DNA of 62,000 nucleotides from Symbiodinium natans (GCA_905221605.1 CAJNDS010002224.1:1232771-1294770); one strand, 5' to 3'; positions 11,665-23,328 are shown, numbered from the stretch's first letter. Notes: generated from the sequence alone by a model not told the origin. Program-made: numbers and translations.

Positions 11665-12070
11665 GTTTGGGGTTTGGGGTTTGGGTTTGGGGTTTGGGGT
11701 TTGGGGTTTGGGGTTTGGGGTTTGGGGTTTGGGGTTTGGGGTTTAGGGTTTAGGGTTTGGGGTTTGGGGTTTGGGGTTTGGGGTTTGGGGTTTGGGGTTG
11801 GGGTTTGGGGTTGGGGGTTGGGGGTTTGGGGTTTGGGGTTTGCGGTTTGGGGTTTGGGGTTTGGGGTTTGGGGTTTGGGGTTTGGGGTTTGGGGTTTGGG
11901 GTTTGGGGTTTGGGGTTTGGGGTTTGGGGGTTGGGGTTTGGGGTTTGGGGTTTGGGGTTTGGGGTTTGGGGTTTGGGGGTTTGGGGTTTGGGGTTTGGGG
12001 TTTGGGGTTTGGGGTTTGGGGTTTGGGGTTTGGGGTTTGGGGTTTGGGGTTTGGGGTTTGGGGTTTGGGG
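11665..12070. repeat. Homogenised TTTGGGG array
   Basis: About 400 bp almost entirely of the 7-mer TTTGGGG, a one-base variant of TTTAGGG, embedded between TTTAGGG units. The long open frames it creates on both strands are repeat translation and not genes. Confidence 0.95.
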
Positions 12071-12370
12071 TGTGAAGTTTAGGGTTTAGGGGTTTGAAGG
12101 GCCCTGAAATACCCTTGCCCTTTTGGGGAGACTTGTTTTGGCCGCTCCATTCAACACCGCAAGTTGTCAAACGCCAAGACCCTTAAACCCTAACGTTGAA
12201 CCTGAAAAGTTTGGGGTTTAGGCGGTTTCGGGTTCAGGGTTAGGGGGATAACTCGAAAATCCTAAGCAACCCCGATGGAATAAACAAAAAAAACTAATTT
12301 CAGACATGCCTGAGAACCATAATTCTCATCTTCCCAGAATGGCAATACAAACCAAAAAAAGCAAGACCTA

Positions 12371-12492
12371 CTTGGAGGTTCATGGTTACTTATAACAAAA
12401 GACATAAATCTACTTATATCCTACTTAGGGGACTTGGGGGGCTTATAAGTACAGTTTGTAATTGGGGTTATAAGTACCCATGAACCTCCAAG
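12371..12492. mobile_element. CTTGGAGG-family element, copy 3 (no nested array)
   Basis: 122 bp from CTTGGAGGTTCATGG to CCATGAACCTCCAAG. The core has CTTATATCCTACTTAGGGGA and GTAATTGGGGTTATAAGTAC. This and the copy at 16441 show the element without a telomere insert. Confidence 0.8.
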
Positions 12493-12649
12493 TACTTCCA
12501 GGAAAACTCTGCAAAAACCCTCGACCCTACACCGCAAACCCCAAACCCCAAACCCCAAACCCCAAACCCTAAACCCTAAACCCCAAACCCTAAACCCTAA
12601 ACCCTAAACCCCAAACCCTAAACCCTAAACCCCAGACACGAAGCGGCGC

Positions 12650-12751
12650 CTCGGCCACAGGAGCTGATGACGCCGCCACGCCCGTCGCCCCGGCCACGCC
12701 CGCCGCGCCCGCTGCGCCCGGTGCGGAGAGGTGGTCGTAGAATGGCATGTC
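12650..12751 (-). CDS. Putative 102-nt exon, Ala/Gly-rich
   Basis: Minus strand: acceptor ATTCCTCTAG, 34 codons beginning DMPFYDHLSAPGAAG and ending SSAPVAE, GC donor GAG|GCGCCG; phase 0 at both borders. The plus strand also has an open Ala/Pro frame (with GADDAATPVAP) ending at a GT, so the strand is not certain. Confidence 0.4.
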
Positions 12752-12934
12752 CTAGAGGAATTTAGGGTTTAGGGTTTGGGGTTTGGGGTTTAGGGTTTGG
12801 GGTTTGGGGTTTAGGGTTTGGGGTTTAGGGTTTGGGGTTTTGGGCTTGGAGTTCGGATGTACCGCCCCCTCCACAGGCCCCAAAAAAAGCCCGAAACCCC
12901 AAGCCACAGAACCCTGAACCCCAACACCCCAAAA

Positions 12935-13045
12935 TCCACAAAATCCACAAAATCCCCAAAATCCCCAAAATCCCCAAAATCCCCAAAATCCCCAAAATCC
13001 CCAAAATCCCCAAAATCCGCAAAATCCCCAAAATCCCCAAAATCC
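12935..13045. repeat. CCCCAAAAT tandem array
   Basis: A 9-10-bp unit (CCCCAAAAT) repeated about 11 times inside the telomere-type domain. Its overlapping open frames on both strands (Gly-Phe-Trp, Lys-Ser-Pro repeats) are repeat translation. Confidence 0.9.
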
Positions 13046-13512
13046 CAAGCCAAAACACCAAAACCCACACCCTAAACCCTAAACCCTCAAACCCTCAACA
13101 GGCTGCGCATGGCTCCTGACTGAAAAACTCTGCCGGAGGCTCCTGCCGCAGGGGTTTAGGGTTTAGGGTCTAGGGTTTAGGGCTTAGGGCTTAGGGTTTC
13201 GGGCTTGGGGTTTAGGGCTTAGGGTTCAGGGTTTAGGGTTTAGGGTTGCACCAGGGATCGAGCCGTGTAGAAACGCCACCCTTGAACCTCACACCCCCCC
13301 CCACCCCAAACCCTAAACCCTAAACCCTGGACCCTGAACCCTAAGCCCTAAATCCTAAACCTTTACAGAGTTCCCGACCCTGAATCCTAAAACCCTCAAC
13401 CCTAAACCCTAAACCTTACAACCCTACACCCTAAGCCCTAAACCCTAAATCCTATGCCCTAAACCCTAAACCCTAAATCCTAAACCCTAAACCCTAAACC
13501 CTACAATCCGGC

Positions 13513-13554
13513 CTGCAGGTCCGTCATCGCCGCCTCAAACTCTCGTGCCGCAGC
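13513..13554 (-). CDS. Putative 42-nt exon, coiled-coil-like
   Basis: Minus strand: acceptor GTGCCTCGCAG, peptide AAAREFEAAMTDLQ, GC donor CAG|GCCGG; 14 codons, phase 0. The acceptor is the same 11-mer as that of the exon at 28448. Confidence 0.45.
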
Positions 13555-14591
13555 CTGCGAGGCACTGAGCCCAACAGGGTTTAGGGTTTAAGGTTTAGGG
13601 TTTAGGGTTTAGGGTTTAGGGTTTAGTCTAGGGTTTAGGGTTTAGGGTTTAGGGTTTAGGGCCTAGGGTTCAGGATTTAGGGTTTAGGGTTTGGGGGTTT
13701 AGGGTGTTGGGTTTACGGTTTAAGGCTTAGGGTCTACGGTTCAAGGCTTGGAGGTTTAGGGTTTAGCGTTTAAGGTTTTAGGGGTTTTGGTTTTACATAG
13801 GGTTTGGTTCAGGGCTTAGGGTTTAGGGTTTGGGGGTTCAGGGTTTGGGGTTTTAAAGCTCAGGGTTAAGGGTGTAGGATTCAGGGTTTAACCCAGTTTC
13901 GTCCAAAGCGGGGGTGATGTTCATAAGGGCTTGGCGGCTTTTAAGACTCCGATGCTAAGTCCCCCGAAGCCCAAAAAGCAGGAATCGCGTCAAGTAGAAG
14001 AACCCCGCTTCCCAAAGTTAGGGTTCCTCCCTGTACATAGACGCTAAGCCCTAAACCCTAAACCCTAAACCCTACACCCCAAACCCAATTTTTGACTTCA
14101 AAATAGGTTCCGGCTTGAGTTCCACACTGTAGGGTTTAGGGTTTAGGCTTTAGGCTTTAGGCTTTAGGGTTAGGGTTTAGGGTTTAGGGTTCAGGGTTCA
14201 GGGTTCAGGGTCTAGGGTTCAGGCTGGTTCATAAGGATTTCGAGCTTGGGGCATTTTGGGGCTCGAGTTGTAGGGCATTGTAGGGCCAACCTTCAAACTT
14301 GCCCCTCAAGTCCGAAGCCTCAAGCCCCAACGCCCTCAACTCAAAAACCCAAAACCCCAATACTTACCCTAAACCCGAAACCCGAAACCCTCAACCCTAA
14401 ACCCCAAACGGCAATGCCCGAACCCCCCCCCGCCCCCAACCATATTATCATAAGGGTACCCCCTTTTTGGGGTTTAGGGTTTAGGGTTTCCCGGCTGCTG
14501 GGACTCCCGCTGGCTCTTTCCCCTAGACAACAGTCACTCAACGTGAGTCTCCCCGTTCAAGAGCGTGTCCGCGTAATTCCAGTCTGCCGGC

Positions 14592-14678
14592 CTTTCCTCT
14601 TCCCTTCTCGTCCTCGCCCTCAACTTTGCCCTTTTTCCCTTTGGCAGATCCCTTGTCCCCGGAGCCTTTTGCTTCGTC
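14592..14678 (-). CDS. Putative 87-nt exon, Lys/Glu/Gly-rich
   Basis: Minus strand: acceptor GTGACGCAG, 29 codons containing GDKGSAKGKKGKVEGEDEKG, GC donor AAG|GCCGGC, phase 0 at both borders. The frame stays open beyond the donor for a further 16 codons. On the plus strand the same DNA is a pyrimidine tract, so an acceptor on that strand is the alternative reading. Confidence 0.45.
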
Positions 14679-15756
14679 CTGCGTCACCATCATGCTCCCA
14701 CTTGACATAATTGTTTTAGTGTTAATTAAGGGTTTAGGGTTTAGGGTATAGGGTATAGTTAGAGTTTAGGGTTTAAGGTTTAGGGTTTAGGGTTTACGAT
14801 TTAAAGGGAACCTAGAACCAAAAAAAGGGGGGAAAGGGTACCACTGGGCTACCAAGAAATTAGAAACCCTTAACCCCAAACCCTAAACCCTAAACCCTGA
14901 ACCCTAAACCCTGAATCCTAAACCCTGAACCCTATACCCTAAACCCTAAACCCTAAACCCTAAACTTGAAACTGCCCCGAATGGCGGCCTTGGCAGCTTG
15001 GCGCGTCCAGGCCGAGAGAGACTTCACGCGGTTCGCCAGGCCTTCGCCGCAGACCCCCACAACCCTAAGCTCTGCAGTGAAGGGTTTAGGGTTTAGGGTT
15101 TAGGGTTTAGGGTTTAGGGTTTAGGGTTTAGGGTTTAGGGTTTAGGGTGTAGGGTTTAGGGTTTAGGGTGTAGGGTTTAGGGTTTAGGGTTCAGGGTTCA
15201 GGGTTTAGGGTTCAGGGTTCAGGGTTCAGGGTTTAGGGTTTAGGGTTTAGGGTTTAGGGTTTAGGGTTTAGGGTTTAGGGTTTAGGGTTTAGGGTTTATA
15301 GATAGGGTTTATGGGGGCTATAGGGCTTATAGGGTCTATCGGGTTTATAGGGTTTATAAGGTTTATTGGGTTTATAGGGTTTTTAGGGTTTTTAGGGTTT
15401 AGGGCTTAGGGGTCAGCAGGCGAGTCATCAGGGCAGGCCCTTCGCAGTGCTTCGGGTCTTTGGATGTTGGGCTTTGGAGAACAGGTTTTCCCCTAAACCC
15501 TAAACCCTAAACCCTAAACCCTAAACCCTAAACCCTAAACCCTAAACCCTAAACCCTCTACGCGCCACAAAAAAAGCACAAAAACGAACCCCCCAATCCT
15601 GCATTCTGAGCCCTGAAACCTTCAGGCATAGGTTCCTAACCCTGAACCATACATGCTACACCCTACACCCTAAACCCTGAACGCCCTTAACCCTAGACCC
15701 CCTAAACCCCAAACCCCCTAAACCCTAAACCCCGAAACCCTAAATCCTAAACCCTA

Positions 15757-16060
15757 AACTTCCTAAACCCCCTAAACCCCCTAAACCCCCTAAACCCCCT
15801 AAACCCCCTAAACCCCCTAAACCCCCTAAACCCCCTAACCCACTTCTAACCCCTAAAACACCCTAAAAACCCCCTAAACCCCTAAACCCCTAAACCCCTA
15901 AACCCCCTAAACCCCCTAAACCCCCGAAACCGCTTAAACCCCTCAACCCCCTAAAAACCCTAAAACCCCTAAACCCCCTAAACCCCCTAAACCCCCTAAA
16001 CCCCCTAAACCCCCTAAACCCCCTAAACCCCCTAAACCCCCTAAACCCCCTAAACCCCCT
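15757..16060. repeat. Homogenised CCCCCTAAA array
   Basis: A 9-bp unit CCCCCTAAA repeated over about 300 bp in two blocks around 15840-15900. It produces an open Arg-Gly-Phe frame on the minus strand that I reject as a gene. Confidence 0.9.
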
Positions 16061-16440
16061 AAACCCCAACCCCCAAAACTCGTGGCCTTGGAACTGAAAA
16101 AACCCTAAACCTCTAAACCCCCTAAACCCCCGAAACCCCCTAAACCCGGGTTGAGGCTTCAAGGCGGTTTAGGGTTGAGGGTTGAGGGTTTAGGGTTTAG
16201 GGTTTAGGGTTTGGGGTTTAGGGTTTGGGGTTTAGGGTTTGGGGTTTGGGGTTTGGGGTTGGGGGTTTGGGGGTTGGGGTTTAAGGCTTAGGCTTCAAGG
16301 CTTCCAGGGCTCAGGGTTTAGGGCTTTGAGCTTAGGGATCGAACTTAAGGAGACTTAGAGAGGACAATGGGTGATTCGGGGACACCAGGCGGGGGGAGCA
16401 CCCCAGGCATCACCTGGACCCCTAAGATCTCGGTTCCCTC

Positions 16441-16560
16441 CTTGGAGGTTCATGGGTACTTATAACCACAATTATACGTATACTTATAACCTACTTAGGG
16501 GACTTAGGGGGCTTATAAGTACAGTTATAATTGGGGTTATAAGTACCCTGAGCCTCCAAG
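16441..16560. mobile_element. CTTGGAGG-family element, copy 4 (compact)
   Basis: The clearest copy: 120 bp, CTTGGAGGTTCATGGGTACT to the complementary CCTGAGCCTCCAAG, core CTTATAACCTACTTAGGGGA and GCTTATAAGTACAGTTATAA. Flanked on both sides by non-telomeric, open, coding-like DNA. Confidence 0.85.
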
Positions 16561-16671
16561 TAATCTTCCCCAGTGAGGGGGCGTGCTCCCGGGTTCGCGC
16601 TGCTACGTGCGCTGCGTTTGCTCGGGTGCTCGGTGCTGCGCGTGTCCTACCGGCGCCCGGCTCCCTGCCAC

Positions 16672-16725
16672 CTTCTTTTTTCTCTTCTTCTCCTCCTTCT
16701 TTTCGCCGGGTTTTCCTCCCTTCAC
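16672..16725 (-). CDS. Putative 54-nt exon, Lys/Glu-rich
   Basis: Minus strand: acceptor GGATTTAG, peptide VKGGKPGEKKEEKKRKKK, donor AAG|GTGGCA, phase 0. The acceptor TTTAG resembles part of a telomere unit. As at 14592 the plus strand is a pyrimidine tract. Confidence 0.35.
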
Positions 16726-17334
16726 CTAAATCCCAATGCCGAAAGAAAATCCTAAGCTCCTAAACCCCGAAACCCTGCTATCCTAAACCCTAAAAACCGC
16801 CTTGAAGCCTCAACCCTAAGCCCCAAAGCTGAAAAACCGTAATCTCCTAAACTCTTAAACACGACACTCCTAAACCCTAAACGTCTAAACGCCCAAACTC
16901 CTAGACCCTAAACTCCGAGACCAAACCCTGAACTGACAAACGTAAACAGCCCTAAGCCCTAAGCCCTAAGCCCTAAGCCCTAAACCCTAAACCCTAACCC
17001 TAAACCCTAAACCCTAAACCCTAAACTGCTAAGCCCTAAGACCCCTAAGCTCCCAAAGCCCGTAAAAACCCTTTAAACCTCCCAAATTCGAACCTCTCCC
17101 TAAACCCCTACACCCCCATGAACTCCCTAAACCCTAAACCCCTACAAACCCTGTAAACCCCACCTACAAGCCCTAAACCTTAAACCCTAAACCCTAAAAA
17201 CCTAAAACCCTAAAACCTAAACCCTAAACCTTAAACCCAAAAAACCTAAAACCCTAAACCTTAAACCCTAAACCCTAAAACCCTAAAACCCTAAACTAAA
17301 ACCTAACAACCCCTGGACCCTGCAGGCCCTAAAC

Positions 17335-17378
17335 CTGCACCGCCTCCGCTGGGCGTGGTTCGGCTGTCCGGCTGCTTC
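17335..17378 (-). CDS. Putative 44-nt exon
   Basis: Minus strand: acceptor GGGCCTCAG, peptide EAAGQPNHAQRRRC, donor TGCAG|GTTTAGGG. The donor is formed by the first telomere unit of the next intron. The element at 17397 abuts the acceptor side. Confidence 0.4.
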
Positions 17379-17396
17379 CTGAGGCCCGAACCCCTG

Positions 17397-17551
17397 CTTG
17401 GAGGTTCATAAGACCGTAACCCTAAACGCTAACCCTAAACCTAAACCCTAAACCGTAACTGCACTTATCGCCATATTCGGGTAATTAAGGGGCTCATAAG
17501 CGGATTCTAAGTGCAGCTACAAGTGGTTGTTAAGTACTACGAACCTCCAAG
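17397..17551. mobile_element. CTTGGAGG-family element with short nested telomere array, copy 5
   Basis: CTTGGAGGTTCATAAG to ACGAACCTCCAAG, with about 45 bp of CCCTAAA-type units inside the left arm (17416-17458). Confidence 0.7.
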
Positions 17552-17672
17552 TAAGCTCCCTTTTGGGGTTTAAGGGCTTTAGCGTTGAAGGCTTCAAGGC
17601 TTTAGGGCTTTAGGGCCTTAGGGCTTTAGGGCTCTACGGCTTACAGAGTTTAGGGTTGAGGGTTTAGGGTTT

Positions 17673-17745
17673 AGGGCTTAGGGCTTAGGGCTTAGGGCTT
17701 AGGGCTTAGGGCTTAGGGCTTAGGGCTTAGGGCTTAGGGCTTAGG
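17673..17745. repeat. CTTAGGG variant array
   Basis: About ten perfect CTTAGGG units between TTTAGGG units. A similar homogenised block of the complementary strand lies at about 21698-21775. Confidence 0.85.
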
Positions 17746-18335
17746 GTGAGGGGGACAGTCGGTGTTTAGGGTTTAATCGGATCGGGGGTTCGGATTGAGG
17801 GTTTTAGGGTTTTGGGGGTTTGGAGGTTTAAGGGTTTGAGGGTTGAGGGTTGAGGGTTTCAGGGTTCAAGGGTCTTAAGGTTGAGGGTTTTGGGGTTTTA
17901 GGGTTTTGGGAGTTTAGGGTTTTGGGAGTTTAGGGTTTGAGGGTTTGAGGGTTTGAGGGCAACAAAGCCGTGGGATTTTCAGGGTTTAGGGCGTTGTGGT
18001 CCTAGCGCGTAGAGGTCGTGTTTGGGGTTTAGGGCAAATTCGGCACCACATAGTTCCTCGAAATGCAAACCCCCCCCCGGCCCCCCGCACCCACCCACCA
18101 ACAATAAAACAAAACGACCCCCAATGTTCCGAAGAATTCAGAAACGGTCTCCACTCCAAAACCTCCAGCTGGTCTCGGAGTTAAGCGCCCCAACCAGAAT
18201 CTAGGGTTTGGGGGGTTTAGGGTTCGGGTTTAAGGCTTAGGGTTTAGGGTTTAGGGTTTAGGGTTTAGGGTTTAGGGTTTAGGGTTTAGGGTTTAGGGTT
18301 TAGGGTTGGGGTTTAGGGTTTAGGGTTTAGGGTTT

Positions 18336-18415
18336 AGGCTTTAGGCTTTAGGCTTTAGGCTTTAGGCTTTAGGCTTTAGGCTTTAGGCTTTAGGCTTTAG
18401 GCTTTAGGCTTTAGG
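18336..18415. repeat. GGCTTTA variant array
   Basis: Eleven units of TAGGCTT adjoining a TTTAGGG array; a clean switch from one 7-mer to another. Confidence 0.85.
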
Positions 18416-18471
18416 GTTCACAGTTTAGGGCACTCCGAATTTAGGCATGGGTGCTCCAGCGTTAGCGCCAC

Positions 18472-18519
18472 AGGGCGGCTGCCCATGGCATTGTCGAACT
18501 CCTGGCGCAGCATCTTGGT
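18472..18519 (-). CDS. Putative 48-nt exon
   Basis: Minus strand: acceptor GCTTCCTAAG, peptide TKMLRQEFDNAMGSRP, donor CCT|GTGGCG, phase 0. The frame stays open for 14 further codons, so a later donor is possible. Confidence 0.45.
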
Positions 18520-18704
18520 CTTAGGAAGCTTAGGGGCCAAGACCAAATCAATCATCCGCCTTTGTTTAGGGTTTAGGGTTTAGGGTTTAGGGTTTAGGGT
18601 TTGGGGTTTGGGGTTTAGGGTTTAGGGTTTAGGGTTTAGGGTTTAGGGTTTAGGGTTTAGGGTTTAGGGTTTAGGGTTTAGGGTTGGTTTTTTCCTTGGT
18701 CTAC

Positions 18705-18762
18705 GATCGTAAATATCCGCCTCCACTGTAACAAAGCGCTTGAAGTGACAGGAAATGGCGTT
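18705..18762 (-). CDS. Putative 58-nt exon
   Basis: Minus strand: acceptor TTGCTGACCAG, peptide NAISCHFKRFVTVEADIYD, donor GATC|GTAGAC. Balanced composition. The neighbouring minus-strand island at 18900-18960 reads PPAAREWLQDLLKLKSEA but its borders are unclear. Confidence 0.45.
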
Positions 18763-19084
18763 CTGGTCAGCAAGCGACGATTGGCAAGCAAAAGGGTTTA
18801 GGGCTTAGGGCTTAGGGTTTAGGGTTTAGGGTTTAGGGTTTAGGGTTTAGGGTTAGGGTGTAGGGTTAATTTAGGGTCTAGGGGTTAGGGCTTCAGACTT
18901 AAGCTTCAGAAGGTCTTGGAGCCACTCTCGGGCTGCGGGCGGCGAAGGCACTAAACCTGAAGCCCAAGCCCTTGCCCTTAAGTTCAAAAACCGGCACCCT
19001 AAACCCTAAACCCTAAATCCTAAACCTAAACCCTAAACCCGAGGCCCCAAACCCCAAACCCTAAACCCAAATCCATCTGCCTAC

Positions 19085-19123
19085 TCGGGCTATACGTTGC
19101 GCTACATCCTTGAGCTGTGGCGC
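19085..19123 (-). CDS. Putative 39-nt exon
   Basis: Minus strand: acceptor GAACTTCGAG, peptide APQLKDVAQRIAR, donor CGA|GTAGGC, phase 0 at both borders. The CTTGGAGG element at 19136 ends 12 bases before the exon on the sense strand. Confidence 0.5.
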
Positions 19124-19135
19124 CTCGAAGTTCTA

Positions 19136-19256
19136 CTTGGAGGTTCATGGTAACCAATTATATCTGTACGTATATATCCCAAATTATACCCACATTAGGG
19201 CACTTAAGGGGCCTACAAGTGTTCTAATTGGTGAATAAGTACCATGAACCTCCAAG
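19136..19256. mobile_element. CTTGGAGG-family element, copy 6
   Basis: 121 bp, CTTGGAGGTTCATGG to CCATGAACCTCCAAG, core AAATTATACCCACATTAGGG shared with the copy at 3604. A degenerate copy without a right end lies at 20672-20755. Confidence 0.8.
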
Positions 19257-20135
19257 TATAGAAGCCCCTAAACCCTAAACCCTGGACCCTAAACCCTAAA
19301 TCCTAAACCCTAAATCCTAAACCCTAAACCCTAAACCCTAAACCCTAAATCCTAAACCCCAAACCTCCAATTACGCGTATTTCAAGCTACGCGTCCCTAA
19401 TCCGACAAGCAACCGTCAGTCCTCCCAGGACTGGTTCCTTGCCGACCTGGGAGCTTCACGGCTTGGGGTTTAGGGTTTAGGGTTTAGGGTTTAGGGTTTA
19501 GGGTTTAGGGTTTAGGGTTTAGGGTTTAGGGTTTAGGGTTTAGGGTTTAGGTTTTAAGAATTTTGGGTTTAGGGTTTAGGGCTTAGGGTTTAGGGTTTAG
19601 GGTTTAGAGCTTAATAGGGCTCAGGGTTTCTGATTTAGGTTCGGATTTAAGGCTTATGGGGCCTTGGGCTTAATAGGGCTTAGGGTTTCCTGTTTAAGGC
19701 TTATGGGTTTATGGGCTTGCACGCTATAAGCTTCGGGGTCTAGGGAATGCTTCGGGCCTCATAAACCTGGCAACGCTTAAGGTCGACAATTGGGGTTCAA
19801 GGTTTACCGCTCAACCATACAAACCCAAAAGCCCTAAATCCCAAAGCCTTAAAACCATTAAAACCTTAACCTTAAACATGCTTTGGGGCGGTTCTAGGGT
19901 TTTGGACAACCCGAAAGAATAAGCCCTCAACCCTAAACTTCGAGCAGGGCCCCTGATTAGCTGCCGGCTAGGCAGCCGGCCGTAGCAAGCCTTCCGAGCC
20001 ACGTGCGACGGATGCCGACAACTGAAAAGCGACAGTCTAGCAGTTGGAGGCCAATGCCCTCCTTAGCGCAGAAGAAGAGCTAGCTTCCGGCGCCGGCACC
20101 CCTAAACCCTAAACCCTAAACCTAAACCCTAAAAC

Positions 20136-20240
20136 GCATCTTTCCAAGCTTGAGTGCGTAAGGAGGGCGTTCAGCACCCGTCGCTGGCACGCGGTCGAGA
20201 GGCCATCCTGGTGGGGCCACGGTTCCCGAATCTCTCGAAT
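20136..20240 (-). CDS. Putative 105-nt exon
   Basis: Minus strand: acceptor CCCCCCCAAG, 35 open codons starting IREIREPWPHQDGLSTACQ and ending ALLTHSSLERC, donor TGC|GTTTTAGGG formed by a telomere-like unit; phase 0 at both borders. Confidence 0.45.
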
Positions 20241-23200
20241 CTTGGGGGGGACGGTTTAGGGTTTAGGGTTAAGGGTTTAGGGTTTAGGGTTTAGGGTTTA
20301 GGGTTTGAGGTTTAGGGTTTAGGGTACATGTCGGAGCTTCCCACCTGCGCGGCGGTCCCATGTCGCTGCTTGGGTTTTGGCTGTCGCGTGCAACGCGCCA
20401 CCACAGTGGCAAACCCAAACCCTAAACCCACGACTCACCCGTAGCATCGTTCGTCCCCACGGGGATCTTCACCGCACCATCTAGTCGTCAGTTCAGGATA
20501 TGAGGATCGAGTACCAAGTCTGAACACGGGGCTCATCCCAAGCCATACAGATTCTCCATAGTCTCTAAGCACTCTTGTCATACCTAGGTGGGATTTCTTA
20601 GGAGTCAAACACCGGACCTAACCCCAATCACACCCCTGACCCCCATGTGGTCATGGCTTGACCTTAACATAGTTGGAGGTTCCTGGTACTTATTGACCAA
20701 TTGGAACTGTACTTGTAACCCCCTAATATGGTTATAATCTGTACCCTGAGCGACTAAGGGTAGTTCCATGGTCACTGAGTGTGGGCCTTTAAATGAAATA
20801 CATGAAACCCCTATATACCCCTTATACACCCTCGAACCCCAAAAATCGTTCAAAGAAAATAAGGGACCATAATAAGGGACCATGTAACCTTCCAATTCCT
20901 AAACACTAAACCCTAGACCATAGGAAGCTCTAACACCCTACAGCCCTTAGAAGCGGTTGCCACGCCGACGCTAGGCCGCGGGCAGACCGTTCACAGAGAT
21001 CACCTGCGGTTTAGGGTGTAGGGTCTAATTAGGGTTTAGGGTTCGGGGTTTAGGGTTTAGGGTTCGGGGTTTGGGGTGTGCGGCATCCTGCGGATCACGG
21101 CTTCGGAAGTTAGGGCTCAGGGTCTAGCGTTTGAGAGTTTAGGGTTTAGGGTCAAGCTGAACCCCAAGGGAGGAGGAGGAGGAGGAGAACAGCTACGAAC
21201 CCAAACGAAACCCTCAACCTGTCTCTCACTGAACCCTCATCCCAGTGTCAGGTTCAGGGGTGTAGGGTTTAGGGTTATCAACCCTAAACCCTAAACCCTA
21301 AACCCTAAACCCTAAACCCTAAACCGACCCGAGCTAAGGGGAATACAAGAACCCTGAAGGTATAAAAAGGGTAGTCTTTGCACCCAAGGATCAGGGCCCA
21401 TATTAGAGGTCCAGACTTGGCGGGCTCTCACCCCCCTTAAACCCAAAGCCAGGTTAGGGCTTAGGGTTTGGGGGTTCAGGGTTAAGGGCTTACTGTAGGG
21501 TTTAGGCTTAGGGTTTAGGGTTTAGGGTTTAGGGTTTAGGTTTTAGGGTTTAGGGCCAACCTCTGCAAGCCCGAGGCTGCAGGACTTAGACTTTAGGTTG
21601 GTCTTAGGGATTTGCTGGGCATGCGGGGCTCGGGCGGCCAAAACCTTAAACCCCAAGCCCGAAACCCTGATAACCCTAAACCCGTAAATTGATAACCCTA
21701 AGCCCTAAGCCCTAAGCCCTGAGCCCTAAGCCCTAAGCCCTAAGCCCTAAGCCCTAAGCCCAAAGCCCTAAGCCCGAAGCACCTAAACCCTAAACTCCCC
21801 TTAAACACCCTATGAATAAACGTGAAATCTGAGAGCCTCGTCTCCAGGCGCAAGGGCTGTGCGCTGCGGAGCCACGCTGAGGACGATTTTGGAGGTGCTG
21901 CTCCTGGAGTTTGGGTTTAGGGTTTAGGGTTTGGGGTTTAGGGTTTAGGGGTTTTGGGTTTTGGGTTTTGGGTTTGGGGTTTTTGGCTTCGAGGGGTTAG
22001 AGGGGGGGGGGAGAGCTCCTTCTCTGGTAAATACCATGATGCCCTCCTAAAACCAAACCCTAAACCTCAAAACCTTATTCCCTAAGCCTTAAAACCCTCA
22101 ACCCCTAAAACCCTAAACACAAACCCTAAAACCCTAAACCCGAAGCCCTAAACCCGAAAACCTTAGACCACAAACCCTAAAACCCTAAACCGGCTATTTA
22201 GTCATCTCGTTCAACTGTCAATTTTCAGATCTTGCTGTGGTGCTTGGGGCAGGAACCCGAAGACTCAAATAAGAGTTTAGGGTTTAGGGTTTAGGGTTTA
22301 GGGTTTAGGGTTTAGTGTTTAGGGTTTAGGGTTTAGGGTTTAGGGTTTAGGGTTTACGATTTAGGGTTTAGGGTTTAGGGTTCAGGGTTTAGGGTTTAGG
22401 GCTTAGGGCTTAGGGCTTAGGGCTTAGGGTTTGGGGGCGCATAACCCCCATGAACTTCCAAGGCTTGCAGGGTCTTAGGGTTTACGGCTCAGGGTTTTAG
22501 GGTGTAGGGCTAGAAACCGCGAACTTCCGAGGGCTTTAGGGTTTTAGATGTTAGGGCTCAGGGTTTAGGGTTTTGGGGTTAGGGTTCAGGGTGCAGAATT
22601 TATGGATTAGGCTTAGGCTTTTACGCTTGGTGGTTTAGGGTTCTCGGGTTCAGGGTCTCGGGTTTTCGTGCTTTGCGATCTCAATCTGAATCTAAGGGAC
22701 ATGACAGGGTTACGTGGGGCTGCCTGCACAGCGACAGAACATCCATCTGTCCAGAGGTACCCTGAAGTACCTAAAGTACGGACAAAATGGGGTGATGATA
22801 CACCGTTCCCATGATGGGCGGTTGTATCGCCGTAAACCCTAAACCCTAAACCCTAAACCCTAAAGGAACCCGAGCCCCTTTAGTCCATAAAAAACAACCA
22901 GTACTAGAATAACTCAGCCGAAAAAACACAAACGACAGCCCCAAACCCGACACCCGAAAACCTAAACCCAAAATCCCAAAACCCCCTAAACCCTAAACCC
23001 TAAACAGGGTTTAAGGCTTAGGGCTTAGGGTTTAGGGTTTAGGGCTTAGGGTTTATAGGGTTTAGGCTTTAGGGTTTAGGGTTTAGGGTTCAGGGTTCAG
23101 GGTTCAGGGTTTAGGCCTTGGGGTTTAGGGTTTAGGGATTGGGGTTTAGGACTTTGGGTTCAGTGGAGCTTAAAGCGTGTCTGCGGGCTTAGGGCCCTGA

Positions 23201-23273
23201 ACCACCTCGGTTTAGTTTAGGGTTTAGGGTCTAGAGTTTAGGGCAAAAAGAAACAAAATCCCCAAAAATCTAC

Positions 23274-23328
23274 AAAATGTCTTTTCGCGAGAGCTCCTGT
23301 CAAACTCGATGCCCAGTGGTCCGTCGTC
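23274..23328 (-). CDS. Putative exon with PDZ-like GPLGIEF motif
   Basis: Minus strand: acceptor TTGGCCGGAG, peptide DDGPLGIEFDRSSREKTF, donor TTTT|GTAGAT. GPLGI resembles the carboxylate-binding loop of PDZ domains. Further along the minus strand, islands near 22030 (EGIMVFTREGALP) and 20990 (VISVNGLPAA) fit later PDZ strands, but their phases do not join simply. Confidence 0.35.

Noticed and set aside
11658-12170. Open frames of 103-170 codons (Pro-Asn-Pro-Lys and Gly-Phe-Gly-Val repeats) on both strands
   Set aside because: They are translations of the 7-mer TTTGGGG array, which is open in several frames because 7 is not a multiple of 3 and the units lack stops.
12752-13119. Overlapping frames on both strands with Gly-Phe-Trp or Lys-Ser-Pro repeats
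   Set aside because: Translation of the CCCCAAAAT tandem array, not a gene.
15890-16162. 90-codon Arg-Gly-Phe minus frame
   Set aside because: Translation of the CCCCCTAAA array.
18130-18200. Similarity to 5S rRNA (GGTCTCGGAGTTAAGC)
   Set aside because: Only about 15 bases fit; the rest of a 5S gene is absent. The minus strand here also reads as a coding-like island (LEVLEWRPFLNSSEHW).
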